Shown here piece by piece: positions 29,653 to 38,162 of a stretch of 64,000 bases of DNA. This DNA comes from Sporofaciens musculi (GTDB lineage Bacteria; Bacillota; Clostridia; Lachnospirales; Lachnospiraceae). The stretch lies in the NCBI RefSeq assembly GCF_009830285.1, contig NZ_WUQX01000001.1, forward strand, positions 558,501-622,500. The letters are read 5' to 3'. Position 1 is the stretch's first letter. Each line of letters begins with the position of its first letter. The notes below the pieces were generated by a model that saw nothing but the letters and a program-made list of their open reading frames with translations, ran no database searches and was not told where the DNA came from. The position numbers and the translations under genes were made by a program.

Positions 29653-32604
29653 ATGTCACAGATGGATTCAACATACAAGATTATAAGAAAACTTGGCTCA
29701 GGAAGCGGAGGCAATGTCTACCTTGCCGAGCATCTCCGGCTAAATAAAAAGGTGGTATTAAAGGCATACAAAAGCAGGATTACTGCCAGTCAGGAGTTGG
29801 TGCGCCGAGAGGTTGATATCCTGAAGGAATTAAGCCATCCCCACATTCCAAGAGTCTATGATTTTTTCATAGAAGATGGAAATATTTATACTGCTATGGA
29901 TTTTATAGAGGGGGAGAGTCTTGATAAAGCATTAAAAAGAGGAGAAGTATTTTCCCAGGCACAGATTATCCGATGGGCGATTCAGCTTTTAGATGCGCTT
30001 GCTTATTTACATACTCCCATACACGGCGAGCCGCCCAAAGGATATGTTCACAGCGATATCAAGCCGGCGAATCTTATGCGAACTCCCAATGGTGATATTT
30101 GTCTGATTGATTTTAATATTTCCGGAGCATTAGGAGAAAAAAACGTGATTGGCTTCAGCGCCGGATATGCATCCCCAGAGCATTATGGACAAGATTTTTC
30201 TTCGGCGTATGCAGGAGATGACCTGACACAGACCATGCCTGCAGAAGAAGAAACTGATTTGACGCAGACTATGCTTTCAGAAGAAGAAACTGACCTGACG
30301 CAGACCATGCTTTCAGAAGGAGGTTTGACAGCGACTGAGGATACCGAGGCATTGACGATGGCAGGAGAATTCGATGGGAGTTTATCAGGTGCTCCATCAG
30401 GCACGCCAGGATATTATCATTCTGCGGGTATATCCGAAAGGCGGCTCATAACTCCGGATGTCCGTTCAGATATCTATAGCGTTGGTGCAACATTATACCA
30501 TCTGCTCAGCGGGAAACGTCCAAAGAAAAATGCAACAGAAGTTGAACGGCTATCCGAAGAACACTTTAACCCTCAGATTGTGAGAATCATCTCAAAGGCG
30601 ATGAATCCCAACCGTGACCTGCGTTATCAGACAGCCCAGGAAATGAAACGGGATTTCCTGAATCTTCGGGAAAATGACCCGCGTATTCGTCGGTGGAAAA
30701 GACGGCGACGTGCAGCCGCGATTCTGTTTCCCACGTTTTTTGTAATAGGCGGGCTTTTGGCTTTTATAGGATTAAAGCGAATACAGATGATGGAGAACTG
30801 GCTGAAACGTACAGAATATTCACAGGCGGCGTTAGAAAGAGGAGATGTGGAGGAAGCGTTGGAGGACGCCCTCCAAGTAATATCTGAATCCTCGGAGCAA
30901 TGGCTGCCACAGTATGTCCCTGGGATACAGAAGGTTCTCACAGAGTCATTAGGGGTATACGATCTGTCAGACAGTTATAAAATATATAGAACCATAGAAC
31001 TGCCTTCCTCCCCAATCTATATGGAGATATCTCCGACTGGAAAAACAGGAGCCGCGTTATGCGGACAGACGGTCGTAGTCTTTGATACAGAAAATACAGA
31101 GATACTTGCAGAACTTCCCACGGATTCCTCACCCATATCACAGATAAAATACTTGAATAACGATACTTTGATATATGCGGGGAATAGCGGTATGACAGCC
31201 TATGATATCAAGGCGGGCCGCGACTTGTGGAAGGGAGATAAGGCCACGGCGATAAGTGTTTCCGCAGACGGGAAATGTGTTGCCGGAATTTTCGACGGAG
31301 ATTCGTCTGCCACAGTATATGACGCTGAGACGGGAGAGGTGAAGCAGAGAATTGATTTTGGAGGGAGATGCCAGAATATTGGTATCAAAGACAATCTTTT
31401 TGCCCTGAATCACGATGGAGCTTTGCTGGGTGTAAGCTTTGAGGACGGTTCACTTCAGATATTTAGTCTGAAAGGGCCTGAGAATGACCTGGTTATCTAC
31501 GGGAAAGATTCTGGGTACACACACTTTGAGGGTGGATTTTCAGAAAAATATTTTGCATTTCTGGCAGCAGGCAAGGAGAAATCCGTGTTTGCTGTAATTG
31601 ATACTGAGAAAGGGGAAGAAGCAGGAGGATTCCGTTCGGAAAATGCCTTTGGCTTACAGGCAGATGGAAGCGGCGTCTATGTTCAGTCAGAAAATATTTT
31701 GGTAAAAATTAATCCAGTTACAGGAGAGCAGATTCCAGTAGTGACTATGGGTGAAGATATTCTGCGTTTTGTCGTAAGTGGGGAGGATACGGTTGTAACA
31801 TCAGATAAGGAGATAACTTTTTTTGATAAAAATGCCCGTCAGACCTCCTGTTACAAGAAAGAATATCAAAGCGATTTAGTGTGTATGGCTAATGGAACAG
31901 CAGTAATTGGAAGCATGGACAGACCCATACTTCGTATCATGCAGTATGAAGAAAATCCAAAAGCAGAGAGGTTTACTTATGACCCAGAGTATGACCACAG
32001 GGAGGCTAGAGTAAGTTCGGATGGTGAGACGGTTATGTTGTTTTCTTACCAGAATTTCCGTATCTATGACCGCGAGGGAACGGTGCTCAAGGAGGTAATG
32101 CTCCCAGATTCCAAGCATGTTCTGGATCAGCAATTTATCAGAGAGGATGGAATGTCTTATTTGGAAGTCACATATGATAATGGTAAGGCAGACATCTATT
32201 CGGCTAAGGATGGCGCTTTGCTTCGGGAGGAATCCGCAGAAATGTCGGCAGAGAATTTGGATGAGGAGTTCCTGGTGGATAATTTGCGGATTGAGTCGCC
32301 TCTGCATGGAACGCCGACGGTATATGATGTGAAAACGGGAAAGGAACTTGCCCGTTTAAAAAAAGACACCTATCTTACCTATGTGGAAAAAGCAGGGGAT
32401 TATATCGTAGCACAGTATATCACGGCGGACGGATATCGGTCAGGCCAACTGCTTAATAAGAAATGTGAAGTGCTGGCAGAGCTGCCCCATCTGTGCGACG
32501 TAATAGGAGATAAGTTAATTTTTGATTATCCGTCAGGAAGTGTACGGGAATCGGGGATTTATAATGTGGATGAGCTGATTCGTATGGCAAATGAGTTTCG
32601 TTAG
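29653..32604 (+). CDS. Transmembrane Ser/Thr protein kinase with beta-propeller-like ectodomain
   Basis: A 983-residue protein. Kinase domain about 8-340: Gly loop LGSGSGGNVYLAEH, Lys37 (VVLK), catalytic HSDIKPAN (133-140, Asp135) and metal-binding DFN (153-155, Asn in place of the usual Gly). Between SPEHYGQ (174-180) and helix F (SDIYSVGATLYHLLSGKRP) there is an insertion of about 80 residues with three DLTQTM repeats. A membrane helix is at about 352-374. The rest is an extracellular region of WD/PQQ-like beta repeats (for example GKTGAALCGQTVVVFDTEN). Likely a surface sensor phosphorylating intracellular targets; the FHA and PP2C genes downstream are natural partners. Confidence 0.88.
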   Translation: MSQMDSTYKIIRKLGSGSGGNVYLAEHLRLNKKVVLKAYKSRITASQELVRREVDILKELSHPHIPRVYDFFIEDGNIYTAMDFIEGESLDKALKRGEVFSQAQIIRWAIQLLDALAYLHTPIHGEPPKGYVHSDIKPANLMRTPNGDICLIDFNISGALGEKNVIGFSAGYASPEHYGQDFSSAYAGDDLTQTMPAEEETDLTQTMLSEEETDLTQTMLSEGGLTATEDTEALTMAGEFDGSLSGAPSGTPGYYHSAGISERRLITPDVRSDIYSVGATLYHLLSGKRPKKNATEVERLSEEHFNPQIVRIISKAMNPNRDLRYQTAQEMKRDFLNLRENDPRIRRWKRRRRAAAILFPTFFVIGGLLAFIGLKRIQMMENWLKRTEYSQAALERGDVEEALEDALQVISESSEQWLPQYVPGIQKVLTESLGVYDLSDSYKIYRTIELPSSPIYMEISPTGKTGAALCGQTVVVFDTENTEILAELPTDSSPISQIKYLNNDTLIYAGNSGMTAYDIKAGRDLWKGDKATAISVSADGKCVAGIFDGDSSATVYDAETGEVKQRIDFGGRCQNIGIKDNLFALNHDGALLGVSFEDGSLQIFSLKGPENDLVIYGKDSGYTHFEGGFSEKYFAFLAAGKEKSVFAVIDTEKGEEAGGFRSENAFGLQADGSGVYVQSENILVKINPVTGEQIPVVTMGEDILRFVVSGEDTVVTSDKEITFFDKNARQTSCYKKEYQSDLVCMANGTAVIGSMDRPILRIMQYEENPKAERFTYDPEYDHREARVSSDGETVMLFSYQNFRIYDREGTVLKEVMLPDSKHVLDQQFIREDGMSYLEVTYDNGKADIYSAKDGALLREESAEMSAENLDEEFLVDNLRIESPLHGTPTVYDVKTGKELARLKKDTYLTYVEKAGDYIVAQYITADGYRSGQLLNKKCEVLAELPHLCDVIGDKLIFDYPSGSVRESGIYNVDELIRMANEFR
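30217..30321 (+). repeat. Imperfect tandem repeat encoding DLTQTM units
   Basis: Three in-frame copies at 36-nt spacing of a unit reading roughly gay-ctg-acg-cag-acc-atg followed by Glu codons. They encode the DLTQTM repeats in the activation-segment insertion of the kinase. Copy number could vary between strains. Confidence 0.7.
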
Positions 32605-32611
32605 AGAATAA

Positions 32612-32655
32612 CCAGGCAGGACAGCACGTTTTTGAGGCTGTCGCCGCCTGGCTTT
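32612..32655 (+). terminator. Terminator after the kinase gene
   Basis: CCAGGCAGGACAGC (32612-32625) pairs imperfectly with GCTGTCGCCGCCTGG (32637-32651) around a T-rich loop. Confidence 0.7.
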
Positions 32656-32701
32656 ACAGAAACTAAGAATCAAAAACATGGGAGTCCTTAGCATTTAGAG
32701 T

Positions 32702-33007
32702 TTATATCAGTTTCAGAAAATGCAGTAACGCTTCATATTGCTGCGGACTCAGCTTTGCGGCGTGATGCAGCAGTTGCCGCTGCTGCTCACTAATAAGAAT
32801 CACATTATCACCATCTTCGAGGAAAAATTGAGATAATGTGATTCCAAACGCATCGCATATTTTCATGAGAGAAGGAATAGTGGGAAGCATATGTTTACGG
32901 TACCATGAAGAAATTGTTGACTGTGTCAGTCCGGATTTTTCAGCCAATTGATATTCTGTCCAATTGCGTTCCATGCGGAACTGAGTAATTTTATCTAATA
33001 TATCCAT
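32702..33007 (-). CDS. XRE-family HTH regulator
   Basis: A 101-residue DNA-binding protein. The HTH_3 domain occupies residues 1-65 (ITQFRMERNWTEYQLAEKSGLTQSTISSWYRKHMLPTIPSLMKICDAFGITLSQFF), followed by a short helical tail (SEQQRQLLHHAAKLSPQQYEALLHFLKLI) that may dimerise. It is divergent from the Tad operon and 81 bp from the nearest shared promoter dyad. I infer that it may recognise the CGT-N9-ACG dyads found at five promoters in this window. SD is AGGTGAT on the minus strand. Confidence 0.85.
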   Translation of the reverse strand: MDILDKITQFRMERNWTEYQLAEKSGLTQSTISSWYRKHMLPTIPSLMKICDAFGITLSQFFLEDGDNVILISEQQRQLLHHAAKLSPQQYEALLHFLKLI

Positions 33008-33064
33008 AGTTAGCCATCACCTCCAGAAATGAATATATATATTTGAATTATACGGGAATTAATA

Positions 33065-33106
33065 TTGCAACTTACTACGATAAAGCGTATAATAATAACG
33101 ATGATA
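33065..33106 (+). promoter_or_regulatory. Shared surface-regulon promoter, copy 5 (Tad operon)
   Basis: TTGCAA (33065-33070), 17 bp, TATAAT (33088-33093), 4 bp, ACGATGATA (33098-33106), 20 bp before the first Tad gene. Same geometry as the four copies upstream of the LRR and kinase genes. Confidence 0.75.
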
Positions 33107-33126
33107 ACTGAGAGAGGGGAAATCTA

Positions 33127-34191
33127 ATGAGAATCAAAGCAGCAATTTTAGCTTCTAATATAGAGTTTATGAGCCGTCTCTCCAAAATATTCCAACAAAA
33201 ATATCCGGAAAAGATTGAGTTGGCAATGTTTACAAATGAAGATACCCTGTATCAGAATTTGAAAACGGCGCATATGGATGTGATTTTATTTGACCAAAGT
33301 ATAAAAATTAAGAAGGAGATGATACCTGACAAAGTGATTGCCGGATATCTAAGCGACATATCGGATGTGGAAGAAATCGAAGGATTGCCGGCTGTTTGTA
33401 AGTACCAGAGAGTTGAAGCAATCTATAAGAGGATTGCCGGATTATATGCAGAGGGAACGTCGGACGTAAAACTGAAAAAGAGCGAGGGAGACATTAAGAC
33501 TGTATTGTTTACATCTGTACAGGGAGGCAGCGGAACCTCCACGGTAGCGGCGGCATATGCGTTAAGGAGGGCGGAGGAAAAAAATAGGGTTTTCTATCTG
33601 AACCTTGAGAAATTCGGGGACTGTGGACTTTATTTCAGCGGAGAAGGGAAATTGAGTTTTTCGGACATAATCTTTGCATTGAAAAGCAGAAAAGGCAATC
33701 TTTTGATGAAAATAGAGAGTGTGGCAGAATGTGACCCGTCGGGAGTGGAGTTTTTCCATTCATGCAGAAATGCATATGATATGTTTGAATTAACAGACGA
33801 GGAGATAAGGCTTCTGATACAGGGAATTTCACAGACTGGCAAATATGAAGAATTAGTGATTGACATTTCCGGCGAGTTGACAGAGCGGATGGTTATGCTG
33901 ATGAAGGATTATGCGCAGAAGATTATCTATGTGGCGGACGGAGGCGATACAGCTGCCGGAAACGGAAAATTTGAACGCTTCTGCGAAGCTGCCCGTGTGT
34001 TAGAGCAGAGACAGGGAGGGGATATTCTTGGTAAAACCCGCCTTCTTTATAATCGATACAGTGCAAAGCTTAGCGAGCCGATTAAGACATCCGCCGTCTT
34101 GGTTCTGGGCGGGATAAATCGGTTTCAGGGAGTAGACGGGAAAGGGGTGGTCAGGGAAGTTGCAGGAACGGAGCTTCTAGGGGCAATCTGA
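33127..34191 (+). CDS. TadZ/CpaE-like pilus localisation ATPase, degenerate P-loop
   Basis: A 354-residue protein: receiver-like N-terminal domain (about 1-110, AAILASNIEFMSRLSKIF, MDVILFDQSI), then a MinD/ParA-like domain from about 123. The deviant Walker A expected as KGGxGKT reads QGGSGTST (132-139), so both signature lysines are missing and ATP hydrolysis is doubtful. Switch-like LVIDISGE is recognisable. In Tad systems this protein positions the secretion machine at its site in the cell. It is first in the operon, 12 nt before the CpaF gene. Confidence 0.8.
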   Translation: MRIKAAILASNIEFMSRLSKIFQQKYPEKIELAMFTNEDTLYQNLKTAHMDVILFDQSIKIKKEMIPDKVIAGYLSDISDVEEIEGLPAVCKYQRVEAIYKRIAGLYAEGTSDVKLKKSEGDIKTVLFTSVQGGSGTSTVAAAYALRRAEEKNRVFYLNLEKFGDCGLYFSGEGKLSFSDIIFALKSRKGNLLMKIESVAECDPSGVEFFHSCRNAYDMFELTDEEIRLLIQGISQTGKYEELVIDISGELTERMVMLMKDYAQKIIYVADGGDTAAGNGKFERFCEAARVLEQRQGGDILGKTRLLYNRYSAKLSEPIKTSAVLVLGGINRFQGVDGKGVVREVAGTELLGAI

Positions 34192-34203
34192 TGTTTAAGC
34201 GAA

Positions 34204-35457
34204 ATGTCAGGAGAAGGAAATGACAGAGGAGAAAAATTACAAGTCATAAAAAAAATAAAAAAGGACATTTTTGAGAAATATAATCTGAATACCATGGATG
34301 ACGATGGGCTGGATGAATTAATTGTCCGTCTGACGATGGAGGCGATTCATGACGAATACATGACCATTGCAGAACGGGCAGATATCAGAAAGAGTGTTTT
34401 CAATTCGATCCGCGGGTTGGGGCCGCTGGATTCCATTATAGAAGATGAGAAGATTACAGAGATTATGATTAACGGGCCAAAGAATATATTTGTGGAAAAA
34501 GCAGGAGAACTGTCAAAGATTGAGCAGACCTTCGAGGATGAGGAACAGTTGGAAAATATTATCCAGAAAATAGTCGGTCAGGCGGGACGGGAAGTGAACC
34601 AGGCGAATCCGATTGTGGATACAAGGCTGCCGAACGGTTCCCGTGTCAATGTGGTTCTTCCGCCGATTGCTCTTAATGGCGCTACGGTCACCATCCGTAA
34701 ATTTTCAAAAGATCCGATGACCATTGAACAGTTATTAAAATATGGCTCTATAACAAAGGAGGTCGCCCATGTGCTGGGACTGCTCGTGAAGGCAAAGTAT
34801 AATATCTTCATTTCCGGCGGTACAGGTTCCGGAAAGACCACGTTTTTGAATGCGGTTTCTCATTTTATCCCCCGCGACGAACGTGTGATTACCATCGAAG
34901 ACTCTGCGGAACTTCAGATAGAGGGGATTGATAACCTGGTCAGAATGGAAACGAGAAACGCCAACACATCAGGAAGCGGCGCGGTTACCATCCGCGAACT
35001 TATCAAATCCTCTCTTAGAATGAGGCCGGAGAGGATTATCGTAGGCGAGGTGCGGGGCGGCGAGGCGTTGGACATGCTTCAGGCTATGAATACAGGACAT
35101 GACGGCTCCCTAAGTACCGGCCATGCCAACAGTACAAAGGATATGTTAAGCCGTCTGGAAACCATGGTACTGCAAGGCGCCGAAGGGCTTCCGTTAGAAG
35201 CCATCCGTCAGCAGATTGCCTCCGCAGTGGATATTATCATCCATCTGTCGCGTCTTCGGGATAAGACCAGGAAGACCATGGAGATTAGTGAGATTACAGG
35301 ATATAAGGAGGGGAAGATTCAGGTGAATTCCATTTACCGGTTTGTGGAAGATGAACATTCTACTCTGGAAAAAGTGTCCGGCAGGCTGGTGCGGACAGAG
35401 AATCCTTTTAAAAATGATAACAAATTGAGATTAGCAGGTATAAATGAGGTTATATAG
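34204..35457 (+). CDS. cpaF: Tad pilus secretion ATPase (TadA/CpaF)
   Basis: A 417-residue type II/IV secretion ATPase. N-terminal all-helical region, then the N1D domain (IMINGPKNIFVEKAG), Walker A GGTGSGKT at 205-212, Asp-box ITIEDSAELQ, Walker B MRPERIIVGEVRGGEALDMLQAMNTGHDGSLSTGHAN and the His box. It powers both extension and retraction of Flp pili. Length and order (before two TadB/C proteins) are normal for the family. The start ATG follows the previous stop by 12 nt. Confidence 0.95.
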   Translation: MSGEGNDRGEKLQVIKKIKKDIFEKYNLNTMDDDGLDELIVRLTMEAIHDEYMTIAERADIRKSVFNSIRGLGPLDSIIEDEKITEIMINGPKNIFVEKAGELSKIEQTFEDEEQLENIIQKIVGQAGREVNQANPIVDTRLPNGSRVNVVLPPIALNGATVTIRKFSKDPMTIEQLLKYGSITKEVAHVLGLLVKAKYNIFISGGTGSGKTTFLNAVSHFIPRDERVITIEDSAELQIEGIDNLVRMETRNANTSGSGAVTIRELIKSSLRMRPERIIVGEVRGGEALDMLQAMNTGHDGSLSTGHANSTKDMLSRLETMVLQGAEGLPLEAIRQQIASAVDIIIHLSRLRDKTRKTMEISEITGYKEGKIQVNSIYRFVEDEHSTLEKVSGRLVRTENPFKNDNKLRLAGINEVI

Positions 35458-35459
35458 TT

Positions 35460-36257
35460 ATGGGGCGGAAGAAAAAACAGGCGGAAGAATATGTAGAACT
35501 GCGCGGTTTAATGGGAAACGGGAAAGATTACCATGTCTATCATATGACAAAGACGGATGTTCTGATTGCATGGGCGCTTGGATTTGCCGTGGGATTTGTT
35601 GTGCTGTTTGCTTTTTTTAACAGTACGATTGTGGCGTTTGCCGGAGGAATGATAGGCGCGAGACTAATGCCAAAGCATTATTGCGAGTATAAGAAAAAGA
35701 AGCAGCTTGGTGAACTGCGTTCACAGTTTAGGGATTTACTTGAATCGCTGACGTCTGCATATTCCGCGGGAAAGAACACAGTAGGAGCATTTGAGGAGTC
35801 GGTAAATGATATGGTTTCTATCTATGGGGAGGATGCGGATATTGTCCATGAGGTAGAGATAATATGTACCGGTTTAAAGAACAACATTACGATAGAAAAA
35901 CTTCTTCTGGATTTTGCAGATCGGAGTATGTTGGAGGATGTTATGAGTTTTGCAAATGTGTTCGAGAGCTGCAGCCGAGGTGGAAGTGATATGAAACAGA
36001 TTGTGTCAGATACCAGAGAGATTATCAATGACAAGATTGAGGTGGAGATGGAGATTGAGACAATGATATCTGGTTCTAAGAACGAGTTGAATATTATGAT
36101 GGTGATGCCGGTAATCGTGGTGTTGATGCTTAGAGGAATGGGGAGTGGAATGGCGGGTGCTAATACGGTTTCAGCGGTTATGGTCAAGATTGTCTGTATA
36201 GGGATATTTGGTCTGGCATATGCAATGGGAAGAAAGATTATGGATATTAAGATATAA
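35460..36257 (+). CDS. tadB: Tad pilus inner-membrane platform protein (TadB)
   Basis: A 265-residue T2SSF-family protein with two N-terminal helices (VLIAWALGFAVGFVVLFAFFN, AGGMIGARLMP), a cytoplasmic helical domain (SQFRDLLESLTSAYSAGKNTVGAFEESVNDM; SRGGSDMKQIVSDTREIINDKIEVE) and C-terminal membrane helices. It forms the platform on which CpaF acts. Begins 2 nt after the CpaF stop. Confidence 0.88.
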   Translation: MGRKKKQAEEYVELRGLMGNGKDYHVYHMTKTDVLIAWALGFAVGFVVLFAFFNSTIVAFAGGMIGARLMPKHYCEYKKKKQLGELRSQFRDLLESLTSAYSAGKNTVGAFEESVNDMVSIYGEDADIVHEVEIICTGLKNNITIEKLLLDFADRSMLEDVMSFANVFESCSRGGSDMKQIVSDTREIINDKIEVEMEIETMISGSKNELNIMMVMPVIVVLMLRGMGSGMAGANTVSAVMVKIVCIGIFGLAYAMGRKIMDIKI

Positions 36258-36269
36258 GGCAGGTGGGAT

Positions 36270-37139
36270 ATGGAGATAGGCAGAATAGTAATATTGGTTC
36301 TTGCAACGGTTTTGGTCTTTGTATGGATGGTTCTGGCAGTAAAATATGAGAGCGTGTTTCAGCCCCTGGTACAGACCATTGATAAAAATCAGTATAAATA
36401 TCCGGAATTGTTCTGTATTGGACTGGCGTTGATGAAGATTTTGAAGATTGACAGTAAAAGTAAGAAGGCGAGGAAACGAATTAAGGAAATTGCACAGGTT
36501 CAGGGAAAGATGTATGCGGAGTATTATTTCTACGTAATGAATGGCGCGAAGTGGACGTACGGTTTTACGGTATTGGTATTCCTGGTATTAATCGGCGCAT
36601 TGGGGAATTCTCCTATGGCGGCGTTTCTAGGGGTAGTTCTTGCGGGCCTGGTAATGTGGTATGTGGAAGAACTGCTGAATGACAAGCTTAATGCACGTCG
36701 GGATGAATTATTGGCGGATCTGCCCCAGATGCTTTCTAAGCTGACGCTGCTCGTCAATGCCGGAATGACTACACTCAATGCATGGAAGAAGGTAGCGGAA
36801 ACAAGCGAACGGGTACTTTACAGGGAGATGAGGGAGGTGGTAGCAGAGACGCAGAATGGGAAAGATGAGCTTGAAGCGTATATGAATTTTGCCGACAGGT
36901 GTTCAATTAAGGAAGTCCGGAGATTTACTTCTACAATCATTCAGAACAAACTGAGAGGAAATCGGGAGGAGGCATATTTTTTGAAAGAGCTGTCGGATGA
37001 GATGTGGGAAGAAAAGAAGCACCTGGTAAGACGAAAGGGCGAGGCTGCAAAATCAAAGCTTTTGATTCCTACGACCATGATTTTTATCGGGATTCTGATT
37101 ATGGTTATGGTGCCTGCATTTATGGGAATGAATCTGTAA
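36270..37139 (+). CDS. tadC: Tad pilus inner-membrane platform protein (TadC)
   Basis: A 289-residue T2SSF-family protein, partner of TadB. It starts with a membrane helix (RIVILVLATVLVFVWMVLAV), has a central platform domain (DLPQMLSKLTLLVNAGMTTLNAWKKVAETSERVLYREMREVV; NFADRCSIKEVRRFTSTIIQNKLRG) and ends with a helix (LIPTTMIFIGILIMVMVPAFMGMNL). TadB and TadC are a gene pair in all Tad loci. Confidence 0.88.
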   Translation: MEIGRIVILVLATVLVFVWMVLAVKYESVFQPLVQTIDKNQYKYPELFCIGLALMKILKIDSKSKKARKRIKEIAQVQGKMYAEYYFYVMNGAKWTYGFTVLVFLVLIGALGNSPMAAFLGVVLAGLVMWYVEELLNDKLNARRDELLADLPQMLSKLTLLVNAGMTTLNAWKKVAETSERVLYREMREVVAETQNGKDELEAYMNFADRCSIKEVRRFTSTIIQNKLRGNREEAYFLKELSDEMWEEKKHLVRRKGEAAKSKLLIPTTMIFIGILIMVMVPAFMGMNL

Positions 37140-37185
37140 GCAAATGGGAGATCAGTTGACTTTAAAGAAAAAAGGAGAAGATACG

Positions 37186-37443
37186 ATGAGAGAAAAATTA
37201 GAGGATGCATATTTGGCATGGGAAATGAATGTAGCAGACAGGATGGGAAGCGCATACTGTACATGGAAGAACCGGTTTATAGAGAAGTTTGTGGAGGACG
37301 AAGAAGGGGACTCCAATATGGTGGCTGTGGTTGTGTTGATTGTGATTGTAATCATAATAGGTGGAGTATTTCAGGAGCAGTTACGAACAGCGGTCGAATC
37401 GGTGTTTGCAAAACTGACCAATTTTATTAATACAGCGCCTTAA
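37186..37443 (+). CDS. Flp-type pilin
   Basis: An 85-residue protein. I chose the ATG at 37186, as AGGAGA precedes it; the frame is open from 37144. It has a cytoplasmic leader of about 43 residues (LEDAYLAWEMNVADRMG), then EDEEGDSNMVAVVVLIVIVIIIGGVF, a charge-then-hydrophobic junction typical of Flp1-like prepilins in Clostridia, and a short tail. Processing would occur before or within the DSNMVAV segment by the peptidase encoded at 41520. Likely the major pilus subunit. Confidence 0.8.
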   Translation: MREKLEDAYLAWEMNVADRMGSAYCTWKNRFIEKFVEDEEGDSNMVAVVVLIVIVIIIGGVFQEQLRTAVESVFAKLTNFINTAP

Positions 37444-37452
37444 ATTAAAAAA

Positions 37453-38148
37453 ATGAAAAAAATAAAAAATGAAAACGGCGCCATCATGGTTGAAGCGTCC
37501 ATCTACATGCCGCTTGTACTCTGTACCGTGATGGCTTTATTATATCTTGCATTATTCAATATGCAGGAATATTTGTTAATGTATGAGGCTCAGAGAGCAG
37601 CGGCAGTCGTCTCCCGCGAAGAAGCATATCTGGGATATGAAAAATTCGGTATGGGCAGCGATAATGAGATTGATTTTTCTTGGGGAGAAGATAACATTCC
37701 GTCTTCAGATACGGTTAATTCCTATTATGAAGCCTATCACAGTAATTTGAGAAGTTTATACAGAGGGATTGGCAGGCTTTTTTCAGACGGCCCAAGATTA
37801 GATTATGAGTCTCGGTTCTCGGATGGGGTGAGGGAATCAACGCTTATTGTGCTTGGAAATATCAGCAATCCCCAGATACAGGTGGACAGAGGCTTTCTTG
37901 GAACAGATGTAGAGGTAACGATTACACATTCCCTTCCGGTGCCAGGGGTTTTAAAGTATCTGGGCTATCATCAGGGAATGACCCTGCGTGTTGCCGCTTA
38001 TAATTATTCGGTAAATCCAAGTGAATTTGTCAGGAGCGTAGACCTGGCGGCTGACTTTGTCTCCTATATTATGAAGAAATTTGGACTTGCAGACAATTAT
38101 GATAAATTTTGGGAAAAAACAAATAAAGTTCTTGATCTGATACTTTAG
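37453..38148 (+). CDS. TadE-like pseudopilin
   Basis: A 231-residue protein with the TadE-type N-terminus: KKIKNENGAIMVEASIYMPLVLCTVMALLYLALF, a basic leader, Glu at the pilin position and a hydrophobic helix. The long extracellular region has no recognised domain. Minor pilus component or assembly-initiation protein. Only 9 nt after the pilin gene. Confidence 0.8.
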   Translation: MKKIKNENGAIMVEASIYMPLVLCTVMALLYLALFNMQEYLLMYEAQRAAAVVSREEAYLGYEKFGMGSDNEIDFSWGEDNIPSSDTVNSYYEAYHSNLRSLYRGIGRLFSDGPRLDYESRFSDGVRESTLIVLGNISNPQIQVDRGFLGTDVEVTITHSLPVPGVLKYLGYHQGMTLRVAAYNYSVNPSEFVRSVDLAADFVSYIMKKFGLADNYDKFWEKTNKVLDLIL

Positions 38149-38162
38149 CGGGAGGAAGTGCA

